This document shows, one piece after another, positions 1 to 10,065 of a stretch of DNA of 64,000 bases. The stretch is from an uncultured Verrucomicrobiota bacterium. GTDB lineage: Bacteria > Verrucomicrobiota > Kiritimatiellia > Kiritimatiellales > Pontiellaceae. Where the stretch lies: the NCBI GenBank assembly GCA_913065005.1, contig CAJYAJ010000001.1, forward strand, positions 1-64,000. The letters are read 5' to 3'. The translations under genes were made by a program, and so were the position numbers. Each line of letters opens with the position of its first letter. Position 1 is the stretch's first letter. The notes under the pieces were generated by a model that saw only the letters and a program-made list of their open reading frames with translations, made no database searches and had not been told where the DNA came from.

Positions 1-1
1 G

Positions 2-172
2 AACGTGATGATCAATATCGAGGTGCCTGGCAAGCTTTCTGAAAAAGAGAAAAAAGAGATGGAAAAATTGTGTACGTCTCTGCATGAAAATCATTTTGAA
101 GAATCGGTACAGCTTCAAAAGGATGCGAGTCGATTTTACGAGCGTAAACAAAAACTTGAGAACGATGAATGA
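2..172 (+). CDS. dnaJ: DnaJ chaperone, C-terminal fragment (gene truncated by window start)
   Basis: Frame 2 reads NVMINIEVPGKLSEKEKKEMEKLCTSLHENHFEES...NDE*, resembling the DnaJ C-terminal 'V.VEVP.KLS..QKE' segment; its stop overlaps the rsmE ATG (ATGA). Confidence 0.7.
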   Translation, partial: NVMINIEVPGKLSEKEKKEMEKLCTSLHENHFEESVQLQKDASRFYERKQKLENDE

Positions 173-882
173 GAATAAATTGTCTGGTCGAATCGGCTCG
201 TTGGGCTGAGTCTCGGATCGTTCTTTCGCTGGAGCAGTCGCACCATTTGGCTCGTGTTTTGCGCGTGACGGAGGGGCAGGAACTTACGGTTTTTGATGGC
301 AAGGGGCAGGTGGCTATCGGGACGGTGGATCAGCTTTCAAAGCGGGAAGTGTGTCTAGCGTTATGTGAGCGGTGGCAGGCGCCCAAGCCAGTGGCCGAGT
401 TGGAATTAATCCAAGCGTTGCCGAAGCCGGATCGATGGGAGTGGGTATTGCAAAAAGCAGTTGAGTTGGGGGCGACCGCCATCCGACCGGTTATCACGCA
501 ACACACGGAGTCTCGCTTCAGTGAAAAAAAAGTGAAGCGCTGGCATCAGATTATTCAAGGTGCTGCTGAGCAGTGTGAAGTGCGCTGGCTTCCGATGCTT
601 CATCCTGTGCAACCCTTGATGGAGGTGTTGCCTCGGCTCAACCTGTATGAGCGCTCGCTGATAGCTTCGCTCTATCCGGGAGCTCAAGCGTTGCAAGAGG
701 TGGAGCTGAAAGGGGTGCAATCGGTCTCGTTGCTGATTGGACCTGAAGGAGACTTTACGCAGGAAGAAGTGGATGCGGCTGTGGATGCAGGCGCTCAGTC
801 GGTTAGCTTTGGGCCTCGTATTTTGCGAACGGAAACGGCGGCAATTTATGGTTTAAGCATCTTGAGCCATGGGGTAATGTAG
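169..882 (+). CDS. rsmE: 16S rRNA (uracil-1498-N3)-methyltransferase RsmE
   Basis: HHLARVLRVTEGQELTVFDGKG; C-terminal IGPEGDFTQEEV...LGPRILRTETA-type SPOUT motif (SFGPRILRTETAAIYGLSI). Confidence 0.93.
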   Translation: MRINCLVESARWAESRIVLSLEQSHHLARVLRVTEGQELTVFDGKGQVAIGTVDQLSKREVCLALCERWQAPKPVAELELIQALPKPDRWEWVLQKAVELGATAIRPVITQHTESRFSEKKVKRWHQIIQGAAEQCEVRWLPMLHPVQPLMEVLPRLNLYERSLIASLYPGAQALQEVELKGVQSVSLLIGPEGDFTQEEVDAAVDAGAQSVSFGPRILRTETAAIYGLSILSHGVM

Positions 883-886
883 AACA

Positions 887-1672
887 ATGCAGACGGTGGT
901 TGTAGCATTAGCAAATCAAAAGGGTGGGGTTGGCAAAACAACTACGGCCATAAATTTTTCGGCGTGTTTGGCAGAAAAAAATAAGCGGATTCTTTTGGTA
1001 GATTTGGATCCCCAAGCCAATGCGACCAGTGGGTTGGGTGTGGAGAAGACTCCGGGGGCGAGTATATTTCCGGCTTTGCTAGGAGAGTGTTCGGGGCTTG
1101 ATAAAATTCAATCTACGGCGGTGAAGAACTTGGATATAATTCCCTCGGAATTGGATTTGGCGGGGGCTGAGATTGCGATTGCGCGCCACGATGACTATTT
1201 ACATAAACTGAAAACGGCATTGGAGCCGATTATTTCATCGGCTCGATATGATGTGATTTTATTGGATTGTCCGCCCTCTCTGGGCATTTTATTCATGAAC
1301 GCATTGAATGTGGCGCATGAGGTAATCATCCCTATGCAGTGCGAATATCTCGCCCTCGAAGGGCTGGGCGTGATGGTGGATATTGTTCAGCAAATCGCGG
1401 ATGCTGGCAACGCGCGGTTGCATATCAGTGGCATCTTGATGACGATGTATAACCCAAGCACTAATCTTTCACAGCAAGTGGTTCAAGAGGTGATTAAGCA
1501 TTTTGGAGATCGCGTATTTGAAACCTTAATTCCTCGAAATGTTCGATTGAGTGAGGCGCCCAGTTATGGATTGCCGATCAATAAACACGATCCACATTGT
1601 GTTGGAACGGCGGCGTATCGGTCGCTTGCAAAAGAGTTTATTACGCGCCAGCAGCTTAAAGGGTCTGAATAA
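887..1672 (+). CDS. parA: ParA/Soj family chromosome-partitioning ATPase
   Basis: Deviant Walker A ANQKGGVGKTTTAINFSACLA, DLDPQANATSGLG, DCPPSLGILFMNAL. Confidence 0.92.
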   Translation: MQTVVVALANQKGGVGKTTTAINFSACLAEKNKRILLVDLDPQANATSGLGVEKTPGASIFPALLGECSGLDKIQSTAVKNLDIIPSELDLAGAEIAIARHDDYLHKLKTALEPIISSARYDVILLDCPPSLGILFMNALNVAHEVIIPMQCEYLALEGLGVMVDIVQQIADAGNARLHISGILMTMYNPSTNLSQQVVQEVIKHFGDRVFETLIPRNVRLSEAPSYGLPINKHDPHCVGTAAYRSLAKEFITRQQLKGSE

Positions 1673-2123
1673 ACTCAAATACTTTTTGAGGGTGTGCTTC
1701 TGCTTTAGGGACCCGTTTCCAGTGTTTGATTATGGTTCCCTCGGTGTCGATAATGACGGTAGAGCGGATGCATCCGATACTTTTTCTCCCGTATAGAACT
1801 TTTTCTCCCCATGCGCCATAAGCGGCCATCATTTGGGTGTCTGGATCGGAGAGTAGGACGAAGGGAAGGTTAAAATCACGGATGAATTTATCATGAGATT
1901 CTAACCCATCTTTACTCACACCGAGCACCACTGTGTGGTGGTCGGTAAAGGCGTTGTTAAGGTCGCGAAAGCCGCAAGATTCTTTGGTGCAGCCGGGTGT
2001 GTTGTCTTTTGGGTAAAAGTAGATGACGATATTCTTCCCTTTATAATCTGCCAGGGTATGCGTTTTTTTGTCGCTACCTTGTAGGGTAAAGGCGGGGGCT
2101 TTTTTTCCTTCTAGTTCGTTCAT
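1656..2123 (-). CDS. bcp: Thioredoxin-dependent thiol peroxidase (Bcp/PrxQ)
   Basis: GKNIVIYFYPKDNTPGCTKESCGFRD motif; start chosen at MNELEGKKAPAF. Confidence 0.92.
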   Translation of the reverse strand: MNELEGKKAPAFTLQGSDKKTHTLADYKGKNIVIYFYPKDNTPGCTKESCGFRDLNNAFTDHHTVVLGVSKDGLESHDKFIRDFNLPFVLLSDPDTQMMAAYGAWGEKVLYGRKSIGCIRSTVIIDTEGTIIKHWKRVPKAEAHPQKVFEFIQTL

Positions 2124-2137
2124 AATGATCTCCAAGT

Positions 2138-3598
2138 TTAGGGATTAAATAGTGGGGTTATTTTTAAGAATCCAAAGGAGGCGTTGTCAACAGCAATTAC
2201 GGCTGCGCCGTCACTTGTAAGAACAATATCTTCACCGGCCCAATCCCAGCCGAGTGCTTCTCCAGGATCACCAAATGTAGTTTCCCATTCTAAAACTCCG
2301 TCTGCGGCATATTTAATAAGGTAGACCACCCATTTATCGGATAACTCATCTTGGCTATGTGCAGAATAATTTTCGTACTCATCACCGGAGCCGGCGACAA
2401 CAAGACATCCGCCATCAGGGGTAGCCCGTATGCCCCAGGCTTCATCATGAATGTATCGGGGGTCAAATCCTCTCGGATTGCCTTGGCGGCGGATCCAGAT
2501 GAGATTTCCTGAGCCATCAATTTTACAGGTGAGGGTGTCCCAGTTATTGGTTTGATTGAGACCACTGCTTTGATAACCGAAGCGGGTATGACCACTCAAA
2601 AATAGGTGGCCATGAGTGGAAACATCTAAAGCAAAGCAATGATCATCATCCGCACTTCCATCTACGCTCTCAAAGCCGTATTGGCGATGCCAAAGAACGG
2701 TTCCAGTTGAATCTATTTTTATGAGACCATATTGGGTGTTTTCCGCTGCTTGGCCCGAGATAATATATCCACCTTGGGTGGGGTATATACGATACGCTTG
2801 TGAGAGATAATTATTCAGGTCAAAGGATGCTATTTGAACTCCGTTTGAATTAAGAAAGGTGAGTTGGCCTTGGCCTTCTGTGTAGAACGTGTTTTCAGAG
2901 TCCATTGCTTGTCGATATCCCACCGCGATGTATCCCGTATCGTTTGTAGCGGCATGTTCGAATGCATCGGCTCCGCCGCTATCAAAGGTTTCAATAAAGA
3001 GCGGGACTCCGGTGCTTTTATTGAGTTTAGCAATCATACTATTTTGCCCTGAATTACTGCCATTTGATTGTTGGCTGCCAAGAATAATATAACCATCAGC
3101 TACTTCTAATGCGCTGTTCCCTAGATTGAGACTGCCTTCGATAAATAGAGCGGTTTCTTGCTTCCAAATAAGGGCCCCGTTTTCATCTACTTTAATTACT
3201 AAGATCCGTCCGCTATTGGAGGGGGAGCCACTTTCGCCTATCTGGAGAAAGCCGCCATCTGAGCATGCTAATAAAAAATGCCCGTGCGCTTCCATTTGGC
3301 TTCGTTCACCTCGATAAGAGGTAAACCAGTCGATGGTGGGAGCTGGTGGCGTCGGTTGTAATTTATAAAATAAGGTTCTTTCAGTAGCCGAATTCAACGC
3401 GATTTCATATTCAACAGTTTCAGGGGTTGTTGTGACGGCTTGTTTGTATATCCATGGAACGCGAAGGTCCTCCGTTTGCCAAAGTTGATAGCGCTTTTCA
3501 GGCTGGACGGAAAGGCGGAGGGGCGAGGGATTGCCACCCGAGCCTTGGGTGAAAAGCATTAAAAGCAGGAGGTTTAATACTAATGGATTCTTCTGCAT
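2138..3598 (-). CDS. Secreted beta-propeller-like protein
   Basis: Signal peptide MQKNPLVLNLLLLMLFTQGSG; repeated 'DGGylv.G...L.KiD..G...W.r..G' units; 'YQLWQTEDLRVPW..FYKLQ' segment near the N-terminus. Confidence 0.6.
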   Translation of the reverse strand: MQKNPLVLNLLLLMLFTQGSGGNPSPLRLSVQPEKRYQLWQTEDLRVPWIYKQAVTTTPETVEYEIALNSATERTLFYKLQPTPPAPTIDWFTSYRGERSQMEAHGHFLLACSDGGFLQIGESGSPSNSGRILVIKVDENGALIWKQETALFIEGSLNLGNSALEVADGYIILGSQQSNGSNSGQNSMIAKLNKSTGVPLFIETFDSGGADAFEHAATNDTGYIAVGYRQAMDSENTFYTEGQGQLTFLNSNGVQIASFDLNNYLSQAYRIYPTQGGYIISGQAAENTQYGLIKIDSTGTVLWHRQYGFESVDGSADDDHCFALDVSTHGHLFLSGHTRFGYQSSGLNQTNNWDTLTCKIDGSGNLIWIRRQGNPRGFDPRYIHDEAWGIRATPDGGCLVVAGSGDEYENYSAHSQDELSDKWVVYLIKYAADGVLEWETTFGDPGEALGWDWAGEDIVLTSDGAAVIAVDNASFGFLKITPLFNP

Positions 3599-3602
3599 TC
3601 GC

Positions 3603-4631
3603 CTATTTTTCAATTCCAAATCGATACACACACGTTTGTGTATAGCGGTCGCTTGGATTGAGTTGTGTGGATGGAAAGCTGGGTTGATTCGGGCTATCTG
3701 GAAAGTGCTGGGTTTCCAGACAGAAGCCGTTTTGTTTTGCATAGATGTTGCCAGCTTTCCCGATGAAACTGTTTAAGAAATTTCCGCTGTAGAATTGAAC
3801 ACCAGGTTCAGTGGTTAAACACGTAAGGGTTCGTCCGCTAGAGGGATCAATCACTTGAGCTGCAATCGTAAGCGATCCATCGGTTTGGTTGAGGCAATAA
3901 TTGTGATCATAGCCGAGTCCTTGCACTTGATCGATATGCGTTCCGATTGCAAGGGAACAACGCAGATCCATCTCTGTGCCTTCTACGGCACGAAGCTCGC
4001 CGGTGGGAATGGCGGTTTCGTCGACAAGGGTGTAGTGGTCGGCATGAATCTGGATGTGATGATCACGAATGGTTCCACCCCCTGCTAGATTAAAATAGCT
4101 ATGGTTGGTGAGGTTGATGAAGGTGGGCTGATCGGTTTCAGCTTGGTAGTCGATTCGGAGATCATTTTCCTCGGTTAGCTGGAATGTTACCTCGACAAGA
4201 AGGTTGCCGGGATAACCCTCCTCCCCGTCGGGGCTGACGCGCTTGAGAATCAAAGTATCGGCATTCACCTGCGCTTCCCATATCTGTTTATCAAATCCTC
4301 GTAGGCCTCCATGTAGGGCGTTTTCGCCGTCGTTTTTAGCGAGTTGATAGGAGGTTCCGTTTAGGGTGAATGACCCCTTTTTCAAGCGGTTAGCAAATCG
4401 CCCACAGGTGGCACCGAAATAGGGATTATCAGCACTTTCATAGCCTGCTATATCATCAAATCCTAAGACAATATCGGAGAGGGTCCCTTCTCGATCGTGC
4501 GTTAGGATGGAGGTGATAGTCGCTCCATAATTGATGATTTCAACGAGGGTTCCTCTTTTATTTTCTAATCGGAAAAGATCAACCTTTTCGCCGTGTTTCG
4601 TGGTGCCGTAGGAGTGTGTTGTAATCGACAT
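3603..4631 (-). CDS. galM: Aldose 1-epimerase (galactose mutarotase)
   Basis: LVEIINYGATITSILTHDREG, YFGATCGRFANRL, FINLTNHSYFNLAG, GVQFYSGNFL; start at MSITTHSYG. Confidence 0.95.
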   Translation of the reverse strand: MSITTHSYGTTKHGEKVDLFRLENKRGTLVEIINYGATITSILTHDREGTLSDIVLGFDDIAGYESADNPYFGATCGRFANRLKKGSFTLNGTSYQLAKNDGENALHGGLRGFDKQIWEAQVNADTLILKRVSPDGEEGYPGNLLVEVTFQLTEENDLRIDYQAETDQPTFINLTNHSYFNLAGGGTIRDHHIQIHADHYTLVDETAIPTGELRAVEGTEMDLRCSLAIGTHIDQVQGLGYDHNYCLNQTDGSLTIAAQVIDPSSGRTLTCLTTEPGVQFYSGNFLNSFIGKAGNIYAKQNGFCLETQHFPDSPNQPSFPSTQLNPSDRYTQTCVYRFGIEK

Positions 4632-4635
4632 CTGT

Positions 4636-6225
4636 TTAATCCTTATTTTCCATGGTGGTGAAGAGGGTGGCATTATTATCGGTGTTGATAATGGTAAATT
4701 CTTCCACATGATAGGTGTTGTCAGCAACAAATGTTAAATGGCCTTGGAATTGTTGTTCGAGCTCGATGAGCGCCTGCTCGTCTTCGCGCCGCAGGCGATC
4801 GAGCACCTGTGGATTAATGGTAACACGCATGGAGTGCGTGCCCGTATCTTTGCGCATACATTCGTTCACGCGTCGTTGAATTTCCACACTCATAGTTAGG
4901 GCTGATTTCACGCGTCCGCGTCCGCGGCAATAATGGCAGTCATCATAACCTGCATTAAAGATACTTTCTTCCATGCGTTGGCGGGTCATCTCCAAAAGAC
5001 CGAGCTGGGAGATCTGCAATACATTGGTTCGCGCTCGATCGCTTTTGAGGCTCTCTTTTAGAGCGCGATGGATGTGTTGCTGATCTTTTTTTGATTTCAT
5101 ATCAATGAAGTCAATGATCACTAGCCCGCCGACGTTTCGTAGACGAAGTTGTCGTGCGGCCTCTTCGGCAGCTTCTAAGTTGACCTGCAGGATGGATTCT
5201 TCTTGCGTTTTTGCGCCTTTGTGTCGTCCGGTATTCACATCGATTGCGACGAGTGCTTCGGTTTCATCAAAGATGAGATAGGCGCCCGATTTGAGCCATA
5301 CTTTGCGTCGGTAGGCAGATTCGATCTGTTTTTCGACTTCAAAGTAGTCGAAGATCGGTTCGTCTCCACCGTAGAGTTGGATCCAGTTCCGAGATCGCCG
5401 TGAATATTTTTGGATGACATCGCGAGTGACCTCAAAGAGTTCCTGATTATCAATAAAGATGCGATCGATATCTTCGGTGAGGTAATCGCGGACGACTCGT
5501 TCGGCTAAGCCGGGCTCGCTGTAGAGGCAGCAGGGGGCTTTTTTGTTTTCCATTTTATCTTGGATGTCTTTCCAGACTTCAAAGAGCGTGCGGGCATCGC
5601 GTGTGAAGCTGGTGCGGCGTGTGCCAGAGCCGGCAGTGCGAACGATTAACCCAATGCCGTTTGGAACCGGAAGTCGTTGCAGAATCTTTTTGAGGCGATT
5701 GCGCTCTTTTGAATCATCAATTTTGCGGGAGATACCTTTCATTTTTGTGCCGGGCATCATCACGAGGAAGCGTCCGGGAATACTGATGTTTGCCGTGACA
5801 CGGGGTCCTTTGGTTCCAATTGCGTCTTTGGTTACCTGCACAATAATTTCGGAGCCAATCGGAAAGATTTTTGCAATTTCGCCCGGTTTATAGCGTTTTC
5901 GTTTGCGGCTGGAGCTTTTCGCTCGAACCCCTTCCTCGCGTTCGAGGCGGGCGGCGTCTTCAGGGATCATATCCCAGTAGTGAATGAAGGCATTTTTCTT
6001 GAGACCGATGTCGACGAAGGCGGCTTGTAAGCCATCTTCTAAGTTTTGGATTTTGCCTTTGAAGACGCTTCCAACAATTCGGTGATCTTCTTTTCGCTCA
6101 ATATGGAAATTATCGAGTTTGCCATTTTCAAGAATCGCAACCCGAGTTTCGAGTGATTCAATATTGATAATGATCTCTTTTTTGTGCCGGTTGGCTGGTG
6201 TTATATTTTTCAATTTTTTTAACAT
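4636..6225 (-). CDS. rng: Ribonuclease E/G family protein (RNase G-like)
   Basis: S1-like GSVFKGKIQNLEDGLQAAFVDIGLKKNAFIH, VDVNTGRHKGA, GGLVIIDFIDMKSKKDQ, zinc-link CHYCRGRGRV. Confidence 0.95.
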   Translation of the reverse strand: MLKKLKNITPANRHKKEIIINIESLETRVAILENGKLDNFHIERKEDHRIVGSVFKGKIQNLEDGLQAAFVDIGLKKNAFIHYWDMIPEDAARLEREEGVRAKSSSRKRKRYKPGEIAKIFPIGSEIIVQVTKDAIGTKGPRVTANISIPGRFLVMMPGTKMKGISRKIDDSKERNRLKKILQRLPVPNGIGLIVRTAGSGTRRTSFTRDARTLFEVWKDIQDKMENKKAPCCLYSEPGLAERVVRDYLTEDIDRIFIDNQELFEVTRDVIQKYSRRSRNWIQLYGGDEPIFDYFEVEKQIESAYRRKVWLKSGAYLIFDETEALVAIDVNTGRHKGAKTQEESILQVNLEAAEEAARQLRLRNVGGLVIIDFIDMKSKKDQQHIHRALKESLKSDRARTNVLQISQLGLLEMTRQRMEESIFNAGYDDCHYCRGRGRVKSALTMSVEIQRRVNECMRKDTGTHSMRVTINPQVLDRLRREDEQALIELEQQFQGHLTFVADNTYHVEEFTIINTDNNATLFTTMENKD

Positions 6226-6236
6226 AATGGATCCTC

Positions 6237-7412
6237 TCATCTGATTCTGCGGCGCTGGTAAATACTTTGAATAATGCCCAGTGCAACCAAGGTGCTAATC
6301 ATAAAGGAGCCGCCGTAGCTCATCAGAGGTAACGGCAATCCTGTAATGGGTAGCAGCCCGATGGTCATCGCAATGTTTATAAATATATGGCAAAACAATA
6401 GGGTGCTTATGCCTAGTGCTACCATTCGTCCGAATTCATCTCGCGCCCGCCATGCGGTTCGCAAGCATCGCCCTAATAAAAGCATGTAGAGCAGAAGAAT
6501 GGAGATGCTTCCTATAAAGCCCATCTCTTCGGCTATTACACAAAAAATAAAATCAGTGGGGGCTACGGTGCGTGGGAGGAAGCCGAGCATATTCTGCGTG
6601 CCTTGCAGATACCCTTTGCCACGTAAACCGCCCGATCCGACCGCTACTTGCGCTTGAAGTTTATTCCACCCTGCATCGGCGGTGTCTACATCATCGGATA
6701 GAAAGACCCGAATACGCTCTTTCTGATAGGGCTCAAGAAGCGGAACGGTTGGCAGGTGCCATTTTTGCTCTGTTGTAGATGTATTTTTATCGGCTCCGAT
6801 GGGGGCTTCATATTTAATCCATCCGCAGAGTAGAATGGAAAATAGCGTAAACCCGATAACCGTTCGCACGAGCCATTTTCGCTTAATACCGGCATATAGG
6901 AGCATCGCAATGACGGAGGGAATCATCACGAGTGCGGTGCTCAGGTCCGGTTCGAGAGCAATCAAGATGAGAGGAAGCGCAAGTAATCCGATCGCCCATA
7001 AGAAGGTTTGATTGGATTCGCGGTCTCGATCGGGTGCGGAGAGAAAAGATGCGATCATAATTAACGTGATGGGTTTTGCTAATTCAGATGGTTGGATGGT
7101 AAAGCCGGGTAGATTAATCCACCGGTGAGCGCCATTGATGGAGGGGAAGAGAAAGACCAACAAAAGGAGCCCAATGATTATTGGATAGAGCCATCCTACC
7201 CAGCGGATGAGGGATCGATAATCAAACCAGGCGGTGAAGAGATAGAGCCCTAAGCCTGCTCCGCCAAAGAAAATCTGTCGTTGCCATGTAGAGCCAACCG
7301 ATCCTGGCGCCTGAAATTGTGCGCTGTAAATAAAGAGCGTACTGATCGTTAAGAGCGCCAATACGGTGCCGGTGAGAGACCAATCCATTCGTTTGGGAGC
7401 GAGTCCGTTCAT
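6237..7412 (-). CDS. rodA: Rod shape-determining protein RodA (SEDS glycosyltransferase)
   Basis: INGAHRWINLPGFTIQPSELAKP, QLQAQVAVGSGGLRGKGYLQGTQ-type motif, TGLPLPLMSYGGSFM; adjacent to the PBP2 gene. Confidence 0.95.
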   Translation of the reverse strand: MNGLAPKRMDWSLTGTVLALLTISTLFIYSAQFQAPGSVGSTWQRQIFFGGAGLGLYLFTAWFDYRSLIRWVGWLYPIIIGLLLLVFLFPSINGAHRWINLPGFTIQPSELAKPITLIMIASFLSAPDRDRESNQTFLWAIGLLALPLILIALEPDLSTALVMIPSVIAMLLYAGIKRKWLVRTVIGFTLFSILLCGWIKYEAPIGADKNTSTTEQKWHLPTVPLLEPYQKERIRVFLSDDVDTADAGWNKLQAQVAVGSGGLRGKGYLQGTQNMLGFLPRTVAPTDFIFCVIAEEMGFIGSISILLLYMLLLGRCLRTAWRARDEFGRMVALGISTLLFCHIFINIAMTIGLLPITGLPLPLMSYGGSFMISTLVALGIIQSIYQRRRIR

Positions 7413-9580
7413 CCTTGCCCCCTAGATAAGGTGCCATCATATTCGAAGAGCATGCGATAAAGCTGCGCGAGACGCGGGCCGATGGTTTGTCCGCCAGAAA
7501 CGCCATCTTCGACCAGCATGGCAATAGCATAGCGCGGGAAATCATAGGGGGCGTAGGAGATCATCCACGCATGGACGCGGTCTTCTACTTGGTCGCCGAC
7601 TTTTTTACGGTATTGAGCAGATCCGGTTTTGCCAGCGATGGAGATGCCTTCGACTTGTGCGGTTCGAGCGGTTCCATTGCGATGCATGACGACATCTCGC
7701 ATGCCCTTCCGGATTTGCTCAAGGGATTCGATGTCCACATCAATGCGGCGGATGGCCCATGTGGGATTTTCTTGATAGGGCAGGTCAGGTTGCGTTCTAA
7801 ATTGTTTTACCAATCGAGGGCGATAAAGAGTGCCCCCATTTGCAATAGCAGTTGCCACCATCGCCATCTGCAGGGGACTGGTGAGCAGTTGTCCTTGTCC
7901 GATCGAAAGATTGCAAAGAGCGGTTGGATTGGCGGCGGTTTCGGGCAGATTTCCATAGCGTTGTTCTCGATGCTCTGCTGGAGCTTCAAGGTCAGGAAAG
8001 AGGCCTGCATATTGGCCAATACCAAAGGCTCGAGCGGTTTCATAAATGGGTGCATAGCCCATTTCTTGCGCGAGTTCGTAGAAATAGATGTTGCATGATT
8101 GCATGATTGCTTCTTGCATATTAATGGAGCCGTGGGAGCCGCCTTGAGAATGAATCCAACACCGCATCGGACGCCCGCTCTCATTTCGATAGTCTCTTGC
8201 GCAGGTATGCTTTTCTTGGAAGAGAAGCGCATTTTCTTTAAGTGCACTAAGCGCAGTAATGGGTTTGAATGTACTGCCGGGCGGGTATTGCCCGAAGACG
8301 GCGCGCTGGAAGGTGCGCGCATCGGAGTCGGTGAGAAGTTGTTGCCGATAGAGGGAAGATTCCATGTAGCGATTGGGGTCAAATGATGGGGAGCTTACCA
8401 ATGCGAGAACATCTCCGTTGGTGGCATCAAGTACGACGGCAGCTCCTTTTACGGGGCCGGCATATTCTCCGGTCTGTTTGTTGGCAAGGGCTTCGGTCGC
8501 CATGCGTTGAATTTCTGCATCGAGGGTGAGTTTGAGGTCGCCGCCTGCTTTGGGTGGCGTGGTTTGCAGGGTGTGGTTGTGGAATCCGGCGGCATCAATC
8601 TGAAGGAGCTGATAGCCGTATGTTCCGGTGAGTAGGGGGTTGTATATATGTTCAAGTCCTTTGCGGCCTTTCAAGCCTCTCAAATCATAATGAACGCGTC
8701 CGGCTTGAGAGGGGCTTTTGTCTGTATCTGCTTGAAGCGTATATCCAATGAGATGGGCGGTGTGGGTTTTTTCCGGATAAGTGCGGGCGGGAAGACATAG
8801 AATATCGGTACCGGGGAGTGTTGAACATCGGTCTGCCCATCGTGCGAGGTCGGCTTTGTCTAGGTGTGTCCAGGCGATGAGTGGAAGGGGTCGGCGGGCA
8901 AAAATGTGATCTTTGATTTGTTGATAGCGGACGGCGCGTGGTTTGTTGAGTCGATCAGAAATACGATAGACGAGTTCAAGTGTATTGGCTGCGGTGGATG
9001 TGCGACGTCGAGCAAGCGCTTGAGTTTCAAGAACGATGGCACGTCCTTGCGTGGGCCGACCCAAATCCAGTCCCGCGATTTTTTGCCGACGGAACGAGCC
9101 TCGTTTGGGGGCTGTCCATTTTTCAAATTCGGTTCTCCAGCGCTGCATTTCCTCATCGGTTAAATGAGAATAGACGGTGAGAGGTTGCTCAGGTTGCTGC
9201 TGCATATGGATTTTAATTTGCTCATAAGACAAATTGGGAGGACGTCCAACGCGACTCCATATTTCGTGCACTTGTTCGAGCACATTGGCAACGCCAGAAC
9301 GAGGTGCTCGCAGTTCATGTGTGTAGATGGCAATACAGTAGTTCGGGATGCTATCCGCAAGGACTCGATCTTTTGCATCAAAAATTTTGCCTCGTACAGC
9401 AGGCAAGCGAACGCGCCGGATACTTTGATTTCGAAAGAGGGTTTCAAAGCCATCTTGCTCTCGCACTTGCAGCTGCCAGAGCTCGGTGCCTAAAAGCGTG
9501 AAGCCGCTAAGGATTACGACGAGTAAGGCTCCGATAACGAGCTGACTGGAGTGTTGAGGTTGCCGGACTTTCATGACCAA
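7409..9580 (-). CDS. mrdA: Penicillin-binding protein 2 (MrdA), with a duplicated N-terminal segment
   Basis: PPGSTFKPITALSAL (SxxK), AGKTGSAQ (KTG), transpeptidase domain; ATGA overlap with rodA. Confidence 0.95.
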   Translation of the reverse strand: MVMKVRQPQHSSQLVIGALLVVILSGFTLLGTELWQLQVREQDGFETLFRNQSIRRVRLPAVRGKIFDAKDRVLADSIPNYCIAIYTHELRAPRSGVANVLEQVHEIWSRVGRPPNLSYEQIKIHMQQQPEQPLTVYSHLTDEEMQRWRTEFEKWTAPKRGSFRRQKIAGLDLGRPTQGRAIVLETQALARRRTSTAANTLELVYRISDRLNKPRAVRYQQIKDHIFARRPLPLIAWTHLDKADLARWADRCSTLPGTDILCLPARTYPEKTHTAHLIGYTLQADTDKSPSQAGRVHYDLRGLKGRKGLEHIYNPLLTGTYGYQLLQIDAAGFHNHTLQTTPPKAGGDLKLTLDAEIQRMATEALANKQTGEYAGPVKGAAVVLDATNGDVLALVSSPSFDPNRYMESSLYRQQLLTDSDARTFQRAVFGQYPPGSTFKPITALSALKENALLFQEKHTCARDYRNESGRPMRCWIHSQGGSHGSINMQEAIMQSCNIYFYELAQEMGYAPIYETARAFGIGQYAGLFPDLEAPAEHREQRYGNLPETAANPTALCNLSIGQGQLLTSPLQMAMVATAIANGGTLYRPRLVKQFRTQPDLPYQENPTWAIRRIDVDIESLEQIRKGMRDVVMHRNGTARTAQVEGISIAGKTGSAQYRKKVGDQVEDRVHAWMISYAPYDFPRYAIAMLVEDGVSGGQTIGPRLAQLYRMLFEYDGTLSRGQG

Positions 9581-10065
9581 CTTCCTTCCTGTGAAATCCA
9601 GTCACTCTTTTGCAGCAGTTGAGAAAGAATGGGTTGTAGCAAGGCGCCGATGAGGAGCCCGCCGATGAGGGAGCTAAAAATGGAATCGAGCGGGCGCGTA
9701 TTTGTCACCAGATACATTCCGGTGGCTACACTACCGATAATCAGTCCGGCGATGCCTCCGCAGAAAAGTTGGGTGATCACGCCGTTGCCGAAGAGATCAT
9801 GTCGAAACCGAAGGGTGAGATAGGTGATAATGGGGAAGGCAAGAAGAGCGGGGCCATAAGGGCCGGGCTCAAGGCTGTCGTAGATCACGGCGGATGCCAG
9901 TGTAAATTGCCATGCGGATCGGGCGGGAAGGCGAAAGGCTATATGAACCAGTAAGGCGCCTATCAGTGGCGGTTTTAGATTATTAAAAATAGGCCAACCG
10001 GGGAGTGCTTGTTGGAGGAGCACGCTGACGATCAAGAGGAGTGTGATGCGAAGAAAGGTCTTCAT
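9571..10065 (-). CDS. mreD: Rod shape-determining protein MreD
   Basis: Small multi-span membrane protein between mreC and mrdA in a canonical order. Confidence 0.8.
   Translation of the reverse strand: MKTFLRITLLLIVSVLLQQALPGWPIFNNLKPPLIGALLVHIAFRLPARSAWQFTLASAVIYDSLEPGPYGPALLAFPIITYLTLRFRHDLFGNGVITQLFCGGIAGLIIGSVATGMYLVTNTRPLDSIFSSLIGGLLIGALLQPILSQLLQKSDWISQEGSWS

Noticed and set aside
3603-3742. Overlap of the 534-aa ORF (2138..3742) with galM
   Set aside because: The extra N-terminal 48 residues are spurious; a signal-peptide start at 3598 removes the overlap.
7487-8098. 203-aa plus-strand ORF antisense to mrdA
   Set aside because: Overlaps the PBP2 transpeptidase domain, with no independent start signal or motif.
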